The notes under the pieces: generated by a model
Seen by the model: the letters and a program-made list of their open reading frames with translations, nothing else
The model's database searches: none
What the model was told of the DNA's origin: nothing
Position numbers and translations under genes: made by a program
Shown: positions 8,157 to 13,912 of the stretch, piece after piece
Layout: each line of letters starts with the position of its first letter
How positions within the stretch are numbered: the stretch's first letter is position 1
Virus record (IMG/VR): IMGVR_UViG_3300044619_001023
Location: 1-27,876 of that record
Direction: 5' to 3' (one strand)
Origin: a virus
DNA length: 27,876 nt

Positions 8157-8663
8157 ATGGCTTATAGAGGTCAATTTGCAAAATATGGAAATAAAACTAC
8201 ATCACAGATTGCAGCTTTAACAGGTATGAGTGTAGGTGATACAGTTTTTAATACTGAGTATGGAATGTTAGAGTTCTATACAGGTCTTGTATGGACTAAT
8301 AATTCTTCTATTTTAATAACTGCTGGTGCAACAATTACTGAGGGGCAAGTTTGCCAAATAAATTCAAGTGGTCAAGCAATTTTACTAAATGGTAGTACAT
8401 CTTCTAATGCTCAGTTTGGTGTGGGTATTTGTCAATATGGTGGTACAGTAGGTCAAACTATAAGTTTAAGAGTGTGTGGTATTGCTAAATGTTTAGTTGG
8501 TGCTTCTACTGTTACATTAGGTCAGTATGCACAATTTTCAGCAACTGCTGGTTCAATATCTTCTACTTCAGCAGCAACTATTGGAACTCTTGGAAGGTGT
8601 TTACAAACAGCAACAAGTGGTAATCTAGCGTATGTAATGCTAACTTTTATAGAAAGGGGATAA
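8157..8663 (+). CDS. small beta-rich virion protein, family copy 2
   Basis: A 168-aa paralogue of the preceding protein. It shares YGNKTTSQIAALTGMSVGDT and the Y-x-G-x-x-W module at about residues 10-47. The second half has ITAGATITEGQVCQIN, FGVGICQYGG and VTLGQYAQFS, the repeated v-x-x-G-x-x-v edges of DUF2190-like decoration domains. The start ATG follows the previous stop by one base. It probably works with its two neighbours as a set of decoration or adhesin subunits. No catalytic motif is visible. Confidence 0.6.
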   Translation: MAYRGQFAKYGNKTTSQIAALTGMSVGDTVFNTEYGMLEFYTGLVWTNNSSILITAGATITEGQVCQINSSGQAILLNGSTSSNAQFGVGICQYGGTVGQTISLRVCGIAKCLVGASTVTLGQYAQFSATAGSISSTSAATIGTLGRCLQTATSGNLAYVMLTFIERG

Positions 8664-8666
8664 ATT

Positions 8667-9446
8667 ATGGGTATTTTAACAAAAGGTCAATATACATTTG
8701 GGAATAAGACCAAAACACAAATTTTACAATTAACAACTGCCCAAAACTTGACGGGTACTGCAGTTATTGGTTTAGGTAGTAATATAATAACTGGGACTGG
8801 AACATTGTTTTTGACAGAACTCTTTGTTGGCGATACAGTTAGGTTTGTAACTACTGGTTTAACCTTTGTTGTTGCAACTATAACTTCAAATACTTCAATT
8901 ACAGTTACAACAAATTCACCACAAACAACTACGGTTCAAACATTAGCATTAGCAAACCCAAAAAGAATTAAACCAGGACAATCAGTTTTTAATATAACTG
9001 ATAGATACCCTATGTATTATTCAGGTGATAATACTGGGGGTTTAACTGCTTGGAGGAAAGGGGAATTCTGTAATGGTCAAGTAGTGCCAATAACTAACGC
9101 TTCTGCAACTACTACAATAACAGAGGGGCAAGTTTTACAAAATAGTTCAACTGCTGCTAAAACAATACAAGCGTATGTTGGTGCTTTAGACACTGCCGTT
9201 GCTGTGTGTTACTACTTATCTTATGGTAGTTCTTGTGTGCCAAGTGCTGTTTGTGGGATACATAATACGGATACAAGTGGTTCAATACCAAAAGGCAACT
9301 TTACACAACCTGCACCTTCTTCACCACTTATTGTTGATGATGGTGTTACGAGTACTGCAGATAACTGTGGTATAGCAGTAACAAGCACAGGAACTCCAAT
9401 AGGTGGAGAAACAGAAATGTTGGTTAATTTCCATGAAAGATTATAA
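8667..9446 (+). CDS. small virion protein, family copy 3, with inserted domain
   Basis: A 259-aa member of the same family. The family opening FGNKTKTQILQLT (about 11-23) is interrupted by an extra module at about 24-100 that contains GSNIITGTGTLFLTELFVGD, a beta element found in many phage tail proteins. The family pattern then resumes with PGQSVFNITDRYPMYYSG and a W, followed by ITEGQVLQNSS. The C-terminal part has five Cys residues. It therefore looks like the same fold with a domain insertion. It closes the fibre region; a promoter for the next unit begins 9 nt after its stop. Confidence 0.6.
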   Translation: MGILTKGQYTFGNKTKTQILQLTTAQNLTGTAVIGLGSNIITGTGTLFLTELFVGDTVRFVTTGLTFVVATITSNTSITVTTNSPQTTTVQTLALANPKRIKPGQSVFNITDRYPMYYSGDNTGGLTAWRKGEFCNGQVVPITNASATTTITEGQVLQNSSTAAKTIQAYVGALDTAVAVCYYLSYGSSCVPSAVCGIHNTDTSGSIPKGNFTQPAPSSPLIVDDGVTSTADNCGIAVTSTGTPIGGETEMLVNFHERL

Positions 9447-9454
9447 AGTTTTAT

Positions 9455-9462
9455 TATATTTG
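9455..9462 (+). promoter_or_regulatory. Bacteroidota-type -7 promoter element (TATATTTG)
   Basis: TATATTTG matches TAnnTTTG of sigma-ABfr promoters. It lies in the 38-nt gap before the 56-aa gene. No clear TTTG or TTG -33 element sits at 19-21 nt upstream, so strength is uncertain. Confidence 0.55.
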
Positions 9463-9470
9463 CAATAATT

Positions 9471-9484
9471 AAAAACCAACAACC
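9471..9484 (+). promoter_or_regulatory. A/C-rich translation leader, copy 1
   Basis: AAAAACCAACAA (9471-9482) ends two bases before the ATG at 9485. The same 12-mer stands at the same distance before the starts at 19000 and 22082. There is no Shine-Dalgarno sequence. Confidence 0.6.
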
Positions 9485-9655
9485 ATGAGTGAACAAATTC
9501 AAATGCCCAAAGAAGAAGCTCTCAAGATTATTCAAAATGTTGCAGCAGCTTTTGTAGGTAATCTTAAAGATCACCAAGCAGTCCAAACAGCTTTAATAGT
9601 AATAGCTAAAGAGCTGGAAAAGACAAGTGAAAAAACATTAGAAAAGGTAGATTAA
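9485..9655 (+). CDS. 56-aa hypothetical protein
   Basis: A short open frame encoding 56 residues (starts MSEQIQMPKEEALKII, ends KTLEKVD). It is charged and looks entirely helical, with a pattern suited to a two-helix or coiled structure. Support for a real gene is strong: a TATATTTG promoter element 22 nt upstream, the AAAAACCAACAA leader next to the ATG, and a hairpin terminator overlapping its stop. It therefore appears to be a single-gene transcription unit. I do not recognise the family; it could be a small regulator or a virion-associated peptide. Confidence 0.75.
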   Translation: MSEQIQMPKEEALKIIQNVAAAFVGNLKDHQAVQTALIVIAKELEKTSEKTLEKVD

Positions 9656-9670
9656 TCTCTGCCTTTTTTT
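9642..9670 (+). terminator. intrinsic terminator after the 56-aa gene
   Basis: GGTAGA (9646-9651) pairs with TCTGCC (9658-9663) across a 6-nt loop, with one G-U pair. The stem is extended by AAAA/TTTT and is followed by seven T. The hairpin overlaps the stop codon at 9653-9655. Confidence 0.6.
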
Positions 9671-9671
9671 G

Positions 9672-9703
9672 TTTGCATTCCTTTGAAATATAAATTATAT
9701 TTG
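9672..9703 (+). promoter_or_regulatory. Bacteroidota promoter, -33 and -7 elements
   Basis: TTTG (9672-9675), a 20-nt spacer and TATATTTG (9696-9703) match the sigma-ABfr consensus (TTTG, 19-21 nt, TAnnTTTG). It lies directly after a terminator and 25 nt before the next ATG. Confidence 0.7.
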
Positions 9704-9728
9704 TTATATTATTATATATTTATTTATT

Positions 9729-10034
9729 ATGCATATGACATTGGAATTAGCAGAAACTATTATGGGTATAGCAGGTGGACTAATAGGAATCCTACTCTTA
9801 ATATTAGGATACTTTTTAAAGATAATCCACGGTGATACCAAAAAAGCAATAGAAGAAGTTGGTAAAAACAAAGGTAGAATAGAGCTAGTAGAACTACAGC
9901 TTAACAGTGATGTAAAAAGATTAGAACAGACTACCCAGTTAGAACTAAGAACACTAGCACAAACAGTGACCAAGCTTTCAGCAAGTGTTGAGCAACTAGT
10001 TCAGATTCAATTACAAGCAGCAGTAAAACACTAA
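9729..10034 (+). CDS. membrane-anchored coiled-coil protein, lysis accessory candidate
   Basis: A 101-aa protein with one N-terminal membrane segment (about residues 8-31, AGGLIGILLLILGYFLKII) and a long coiled coil (about 36-98). No Cys or enzymatic motif is visible. The architecture fits a spanin-like, holin-accessory or XhlA-type lysis protein. The following gene, one base away, is holin-like and shares its transcription unit. A second ATG at 9735 could be the true start; the choice changes only two residues. Function is inferred from topology and neighbour. Confidence 0.5.
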   Translation: MHMTLELAETIMGIAGGLIGILLLILGYFLKIIHGDTKKAIEEVGKNKGRIELVELQLNSDVKRLEQTTQLELRTLAQTVTKLSASVEQLVQIQLQAAVKH

Positions 10035-10035
10035 T

Positions 10036-10269
10036 ATGAAACTAAAAGAAAAATATTGGGCTCCAACTCCTAAGAAATGGAGAAAGATTGGTGATGCTAT
10101 CTTAGCTACCGGGACTTTTATAACAGCAGGTGCTCTATTAGAGTATGATAAGATGAAAGAAATCTTTACAGCTAAAGAGGTAAAAATAATTATTGCTGTG
10201 GCTTTTCTACTAGGTGTAGCCGGCAAATTTATCACAAACTTTTTTACAGAAGATAAGAAAGAAGAATAA
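10036..10269 (+). CDS. putative holin
   Basis: A 77-aa protein with a basic N-terminus (MKLKEKYWAPTPKKWRKIGD), two membrane segments (about 19-37 and 49-66), the phrase GVAGKFITNFF, and an acidic/basic tail. This two-segment form with a Trp/Lys-rich start is common among short phage proteins annotated as holins in Bacteroidota phages. It ends 25 nt before a strong terminator. It is the second holin candidate of the window, the other being at 3323, so one may be an antiholin or act in a different membrane process. Confidence 0.55.
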   Translation: MKLKEKYWAPTPKKWRKIGDAILATGTFITAGALLEYDKMKEIFTAKEVKIIIAVAFLLGVAGKFITNFFTEDKKEE

Positions 10270-10294
10270 TTACTTATTACATATTTTAACTTGC

Positions 10295-10322
10295 TCCCTA
10301 GAGAAATCTAGGGATTTTTTTT
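10295..10322 (+). terminator. strong intrinsic terminator
   Basis: TCCCTAGA (10295-10302), a GAAA tetraloop and TCTAGGGA (10307-10314) form a perfect 8-bp stem followed by eight T. It separates the holin-like unit from the following promoter. Confidence 0.9.
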
Positions 10323-10331
10323 ATTTAACTC

Positions 10332-10362
10332 TTGGAAGTTTAAACTTATCTTATTATATTTG
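10332..10362 (+). promoter_or_regulatory. Bacteroidota promoter driving the packaging unit
   Basis: TTGG (10332-10335), 19 nt, and TATATTTG (10355-10362) match the -33/-7 consensus. It sits directly behind a terminator and 28 nt before the first gene of the unit that runs to the portal. Confidence 0.65.
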
Positions 10363-10390
10363 TCTAAGTTTAATTTAAAATATTATAGCC

Positions 10391-10675
10391 ATGTCAGAAG
10401 AAACCAACGCGCAAGACAGACAAGCAACCCCTGAAGAAATCCAAAAACAAAGGGAAATTATGCTTCAGTTTTATGAAGAGGAAATACCTCTTTTAGAAAA
10501 AAGAAAACATTATGATAACTTACTAGCCGATATTGAAGAAGCTAGATTAAGAAGACTGGTAGCTATTGTTAGAGGTGCAAATTTGACTAATCCTCCTCCA
10601 GCAGAGGTAGAACCAGAGGAAGAAGAGCAACCTGTTGAGCAGGCTCCTAAGTCAAGAAAATTAAAAACTCAGTAA
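10391..10675 (+). CDS. hypothetical acidic helical protein
   Basis: A 94-aa protein, first of its transcription unit. Residues 1-70 are charged and helical (EEIQKQREIMLQFYEEEIPL, then DIEEARLRRL), followed by a Pro/Glu tail (NPPPAEVEPEEEEQPVEQ) and a basic end. No known motif is visible. The low-complexity tail suggests a flexible partner-binding region. It is followed 15 nt later by a winged-helix-like gene. I do not recognise the family. Confidence 0.75.
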   Translation: MSEETNAQDRQATPEEIQKQREIMLQFYEEEIPLLEKRKHYDNLLADIEEARLRRLVAIVRGANLTNPPPAEVEPEEEEQPVEQAPKSRKLKTQ

Positions 10676-10690
10676 TTAAAAATTTTATCA

Positions 10691-11053
10691 ATGCCAAAAG
10701 TTAATCTAGTTGACAAGCGTCAAAAGCTTAATCTCTGGGATATTGTTAAATTTCAGCTGCTTACTCATTGCTATCTTAATAAAATAGTAATGAGTGAGGC
10801 TGAGTTGGATTGCCTTACTCTACTAGGAGTTACAGGTGAATTTGACTTAGCAGATTTTTGCGTACAAGCTTCTAACAAAAAGATTTTTAAAACAACTCAA
10901 TCTGTTAGAAACTGTTTAACAAAAATGGAGAAAACCAGTTTTATTGTAAAAGAAGGTAAAAACAAAAAGAAAATATCATTGAATCCTGAGCTTAAAATAC
11001 AGGCTGATGGTAATATTTGTTTGGATTTTAAATTTGTATACATTGCTGCCTAG
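10691..11053 (+). CDS. winged-helix-like protein
   Basis: A 120-aa protein. The segment LDCLTLLGVTGEFDLADFC then TTQSVRNCLTKMEKTSFIVK (about residues 40-92) has the look of a winged-helix DNA-binding core, with TQSVRNCLTKMEK as the recognition-helix candidate and KEGKNKKKISLNPEL as the wing. It precedes an HU/IHF-like gene, as I recall for similar blocks in crAss-like phages, where both are thought to act on the phage chromosome or its expression. The fold call is by pattern, not search. Its last 47 nt overlap the longest form of the next frame. Confidence 0.5.
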   Translation: MPKVNLVDKRQKLNLWDIVKFQLLTHCYLNKIVMSEAELDCLTLLGVTGEFDLADFCVQASNKKIFKTTQSVRNCLTKMEKTSFIVKEGKNKKKISLNPELKIQADGNICLDFKFVYIAA

Positions 11054-11438
11054 AAAAAGTAATAGTTTTATACCTGAAGTTGCTAAAGAATTTGAGGTAT
11101 CTGAAAATACAGTGCAAGATATAGTTGATATTTATTGGAAGGAAGTAAGAAAAGCGCTAACAGAAACTAAATCTCCTAGAGTTGTAGTTGCAAAATTTGG
11201 ATCTTTTAGGATTAAAGAATCCCTGGTAGAGGAAACCTTGAATATGCATAAAACATTCTTAGAAAATAATAATCCTGAGAATATGACTTTTCTCAAACAT
11301 CAGTGGAAAGTTGAAATAGAAAAGAGATTAGAAAATCTTTTAAAACTTGTAGAAGTTATAAAAGAAGATAAGGTGAAGAAGAAAGAAGTTAAATCTAAAA
11401 AACAAAGTAATGAATCTCATAAAAATTTGGAAGAATAG
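11007..11438 (+). CDS. HU/IHF-family DNA-binding protein
   Basis: A 143-aa frame. The core (IPEVAKEFEVSENTVQDIVD, then YWKEVRKAL and RVVVAKFGSFRIKE) follows the HU/IHF fold: an N-terminal helix pair, then a strand ending at the conserved G-F-G-x-F turn, here K-F-G-S-F. The rest is a charged helical extension instead of the usual DNA-wrapping arm. HU/IHF-like proteins are a conserved part of crAss-like structural blocks. The ATG at 11007 overlaps the previous gene by 47 nt. The first ~12 residues look unlike the family, so a TTG at 11043 (11-nt overlap, protein starting with LLPRKSN) is a likely true start. It probably bends or compacts phage DNA. Confidence 0.7.
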   Translation: MVIFVWILNLYTLLPRKSNSFIPEVAKEFEVSENTVQDIVDIYWKEVRKALTETKSPRVVVAKFGSFRIKESLVEETLNMHKTFLENNNPENMTFLKHQWKVEIEKRLENLLKLVEVIKEDKVKKKEVKSKKQSNESHKNLEE

Positions 11439-11739
11439 AAAACAAATTATAGAGGGTATTAGAAATACTTGGATTAGACATCCTAAGATAGAAAGAATAG
11501 CTTTTGATAGATTAGCTATTTGTGATGATTGTGATTTGATAGACAGGGAAGGATCCAAATGTGTTTTACCAGGAAGCCAACCTTGTTGTGGAAAATGTGG
11601 TTGCAAGCTATCTCTAAAAGCAAGATCCCTAGCATCAGAGTGTCCACATCCTAATGGGCCCAAGTGGAAAGCTCTTATGACTTATGCAGAAGAAGATATC
11701 TATTATACTAAAATAAACTATAATCCTGATAAAGAATGA
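11410..11739 (+). CDS. Cys-rich zinc-ribbon-like protein
   Basis: A 109-aa protein. Cysteines at 38, 41, 51, 59, 60, 63, 65 and 78 form CDDC, then a C-x7-CCGKCGC cluster and a final C-P-H. The stretch PCCGKCGCKLSLKARSL followed by ECPHPNGPKW is typical of a small zinc-binding protein family frequent in Bacteroidota phages. It probably coordinates one or two Zn2+ ions in the cytoplasm; no enzymatic role is evident. The start overlaps the HU-like gene by 29 nt and the stop overlaps the next ATG (ATGA). The function is unknown. Confidence 0.65.
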   Translation: MNLIKIWKNRKQIIEGIRNTWIRHPKIERIAFDRLAICDDCDLIDREGSKCVLPGSQPCCGKCGCKLSLKARSLASECPHPNGPKWKALMTYAEEDIYYTKINYNPDKE

Positions 11740-12035
11740 GTTTTCAAAAATGCCCAATATGCAATGGTACAGGAGACAATCCATTCATGCTAGAATTACC
11801 CAGAGAAGTTTATCCTTGTCCTACCTGTAAAGGTACAAGAATAATAAGTGAATTAACAGGTCTTCCTCCAGTAGTAGAAGAAAAACATAATATCTTTGAA
11901 CCTGTAGATCCTTGTGAATCAGATATCCAACATAAATGGGTATGCGACTTAATGGAAAATAGACATAAAATAACACCAACTCAAACACCAACTCAAAATG
12001 TCAGTAATATTCAAATCAGAAAACCACAAATATGA
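11736..12035 (+). CDS. DnaJ-type zinc-finger small protein
   Basis: A 99-aa protein with two CxxC knuckles: C6-P-I-C9-N-G-T-G and C28-P-T-C31-K-G-T. This is the CxxCxGxG pattern of the DnaJ Cys-rich domain, one zinc site only. The remainder is poorly structured and ends with TPTQTPTQN, encoded by a perfect 12-bp tandem repeat just before the next start codon. The last 38 nt overlap the nuclease gene. It may be a chaperone-like or nucleic-acid-binding accessory protein; nothing more can be claimed. Confidence 0.65.
   Translation: MSFQKCPICNGTGDNPFMLELPREVYPCPTCKGTRIISELTGLPPVVEEKHNIFEPVDPCESDIQHKWVCDLMENRHKITPTQTPTQNVSNIQIRKPQI
11973..11996 (+). repeat. 12-bp perfect tandem repeat before nuclease start
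   Basis: ACACCAACTCAA occurs twice in tandem and ends one base before the ATG at 11998. It encodes TPTQTPTQ in the upstream frame, and its A/C-rich content resembles the translation leaders found elsewhere in the window. Confidence 0.8.
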
Positions 12036-12831
12036 AAGCTTAGATCCTAGTGATCCTACAGATTGGATAAGTGTTACAACATTTATCTCTCAATTTAAAC
12101 CTCAGTTTGATTCAAAAGCTGCAGCATTAAAAGCATCAGGAAATAAAAAATCTAAGTGGTATGGTTTATCTCCAGAAGTTATAGAAACTATATGGGAAAA
12201 AGAAGGTAAAAGAGCTACTGATTTAGGAACCTGGTATCATAACCAAAGAGAAGAAGATACTCTGGGACACAATACTATTAATAGAGCAGGACGGGATCTT
12301 TCAATAATAAGACCTATCTATGAAGGAGATCTTAAGATAGCTCCAGAGCAAAAACTAGTAGAAGGAATTTATCCTGAGCATTTTGCTTATTTAAAATCTG
12401 CTGGTATTTGTGGCCAATCTGATAGAGTAGAAGTAATTAAAAATCTTGTAGATATATACGATTACAAAACCAACAAAGAAATAAAAACAGAAAGTTTTAA
12501 AAATTGGGAAGGTAAAAAAGAAAAGATGCTGCACTGTTGCAACCATCTGGACAATTGTAATTATAATCACTATGCTTTACAGTTGAGTGTGTATATGTAT
12601 ATAATATTAAAACACAATCCGCGATATAATCCTGGTAAAATTCAAATTCATCATATTATCTTTGAATCAGAATCAATTGATGAATATGGTTATCCTGTAG
12701 CAAAAAGAAATGATAAAGGAGAACCAATAGTAAAAGACATTGTTCCATATGATTTACCTTATTTGAAGAAAGAAGTAATTGATATGATCAATTGGTTACA
12801 TGATAATAGAAATAACTTAATTAAAAAATAG
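11998..12831 (+). CDS. PD-(D/E)XK nuclease, RecB/Cas4-like
   Basis: A 277-aa protein with the ordered motifs of this superfamily: G77-T-W-Y-H81, a Glu region (PEQKLVEG, E117/E122), G139-Q-S-D142, D155-Y-K157 (the D-x-K of the active site), and Q195-L-S-V-Y199. These fit metal-dependent exonucleases of the RecB/Cas4 group. An added Cys/His stretch (LHCCNHLDNCNYNHYALQ, about 178-195) could bind a metal. Such a nuclease occurs in crAss-like structural blocks near the terminase, where it may process DNA ends for recombination or packaging. The start overlaps the zinc-finger gene. No N-terminal helicase is attached. Confidence 0.8.
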   Translation: MSVIFKSENHKYESLDPSDPTDWISVTTFISQFKPQFDSKAAALKASGNKKSKWYGLSPEVIETIWEKEGKRATDLGTWYHNQREEDTLGHNTINRAGRDLSIIRPIYEGDLKIAPEQKLVEGIYPEHFAYLKSAGICGQSDRVEVIKNLVDIYDYKTNKEIKTESFKNWEGKKEKMLHCCNHLDNCNYNHYALQLSVYMYIILKHNPRYNPGKIQIHHIIFESESIDEYGYPVAKRNDKGEPIVKDIVPYDLPYLKKEVIDMINWLHDNRNNLIKK

Positions 12832-12834
12832 ATT

Positions 12835-13083
12835 ATGACAGATTTTGAAGTAGTGTTAGAAAACATTAAGCTAAAAGAAGATTTAGGAATAGAACAATTA
12901 ATAATTGCAAATTGCACAATAGACCTATTTAGTGTTATTGCTTATAGAGAATCCTATACAGAAGATGGTGAGCTTGAACCTTATACGATTGTAGTTTTAC
13001 CGTATGGTGTAGCTTATTGTTTAAATATTCCTTATGAAGAATTTAAAATATTACATAACAGAGAAGTAAGAGGTATAAAATGA
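12835..13083 (+). CDS. hypothetical protein
   Basis: An 82-aa soluble protein, acidic, with alternating hydrophobic strands (ANCTIDLFSVIAYRES then YTIVVLPYGVAYCLNIP). It lacks a membrane segment or a known motif. It follows the nuclease by 3 nt and its stop overlaps the next ATG (ATGA), so it is translated with both neighbours. I do not recognise the family. Confidence 0.7.
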   Translation: MTDFEVVLENIKLKEDLGIEQLIIANCTIDLFSVIAYRESYTEDGELEPYTIVVLPYGVAYCLNIPYEEFKILHNREVRGIK

Positions 13084-13220
13084 GCAATGATGAATACCAG
13101 CAACAACAATTTTGGAGAGATAAAATAGAAGATAAAAAATCTAAAAAAGTTTCTTGCCCAACACTAGAAAAACTTAAAAAAGAAAAACATGATAAAACTA
13201 TTCGATATACAAGGAGATAA
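13080..13220 (+). CDS. 46-aa overlapping hypothetical protein
   Basis: A frame of 46 residues (MSNDEYQQQQFWRDKIEDKK...YTRR), very polar and basic. Its ATG overlaps the previous stop (ATGA) and its 3' end overlaps the next gene by 32 nt. Without it there would be a 105-nt gap in an otherwise tightly packed operon, which supports it. It may serve mainly as a translational relay to the gene at 13189. Confidence 0.55.
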   Translation: MSNDEYQQQQFWRDKIEDKKSKKVSCPTLEKLKKEKHDKTIRYTRR

Positions 13221-13701
13221 ACTTATACCAACAGAGCATTGTTATTCCCTTAACTTTTTAAAAGTTATTATGGATAAACATCCTGATGACTATCTCACAG
13301 TTTATAAGTATTTGTTTTATATGAGTTGTAGAAATGAAGATTTAAATCCTTTTTTTAATATGCCGGAAGATGAAAAAGAGGATATGATATTAAAAGAAAT
13401 AGATGCTGATTTTTCTACAGACGAAGATGAAATTGTACAGGCTCTAGAAAAGTGTATTAAGTTATACGAAACTCCTACACTTAGAGCTTATAGCGGGATG
13501 GCCAAGATGATGGACAGACTAGCAGACTACATGGAGAATACACCGCTTACCCATGGTAGAGATGGAAACTTGCCTGCAGTGTTAGCAGCTGCTAAAAACT
13601 TTGAGGCTATACGCAACTCTTTTAAAGGTATCTTTAAGGACTTGCAAGAAGAACAAAAAGGTAGAAACCGCGGTGGCGCAGATTTAGCTTATGATCAATA
13701 A
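13189..13701 (+). CDS. conserved pre-terminase protein
   Basis: A 170-aa soluble, helical protein. It opens with IPTEHCYSLNFLKVIMDKHP and includes KYLFYMSCRNEDLNPFFNMP, then TPTLRAYSGMAKMMDRLADY, and ends with a Gly/Asp tail (RNRGGADLAYDQ). This pattern recurs, as far as I recall, in proteins encoded just before the large terminase of Bacteroidota phages. Position suggests a packaging partner, such as a small-terminase-like subunit, but no helix-turn-helix is evident. The preceding 46-aa frame overlaps its start; the next gene overlaps its end. Confidence 0.65.
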   Translation: MIKLFDIQGDKLIPTEHCYSLNFLKVIMDKHPDDYLTVYKYLFYMSCRNEDLNPFFNMPEDEKEDMILKEIDADFSTDEDEIVQALEKCIKLYETPTLRAYSGMAKMMDRLADYMENTPLTHGRDGNLPAVLAAAKNFEAIRNSFKGIFKDLQEEQKGRNRGGADLAYDQ

Positions 13702-13912
13702 TATGAAAAATAAAAACAACCTCTATGATTGGTTATTTCATTATAACCATATTCAAAATCTTTGGACAGCTTTTAAAAGAGAAGATTCAATAGATTATTT
13801 TAATGGTAAATTAGTAAACAAAATTACTTCCAAAAAACATAGTACTTTAGTGGATATAATTTTGAAGACTAATGGTGATAAAGCTCTCATTAAAAAAATG
13901 ATACATGAGTAA
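13691..13912 (+). CDS. small hypothetical protein before terminase
   Basis: A 73-aa basic protein (MINNMKNKNNLYDWLFHYNH...). The ATG at 13691 overlaps the previous gene by 11 nt. A second ATG at 13703, directly after that gene's stop, would give 69 residues and is as likely. The phrase YDWLFHYNHIQNLWTAFKRE and DYFNG suggest a small helical fold that I cannot name. It overlaps the terminase start by 8 nt, so a role in packaging is possible but not shown. Confidence 0.65.
   Translation: MINNMKNKNNLYDWLFHYNHIQNLWTAFKREDSIDYFNGKLVNKITSKKHSTLVDIILKTNGDKALIKKMIHE

Noticed and set aside
3590-9446. Diversity-generating retroelement acting on the fibre genes
   Set aside because: No reverse transcriptase, template repeat or adenine-variable end is present in the window.
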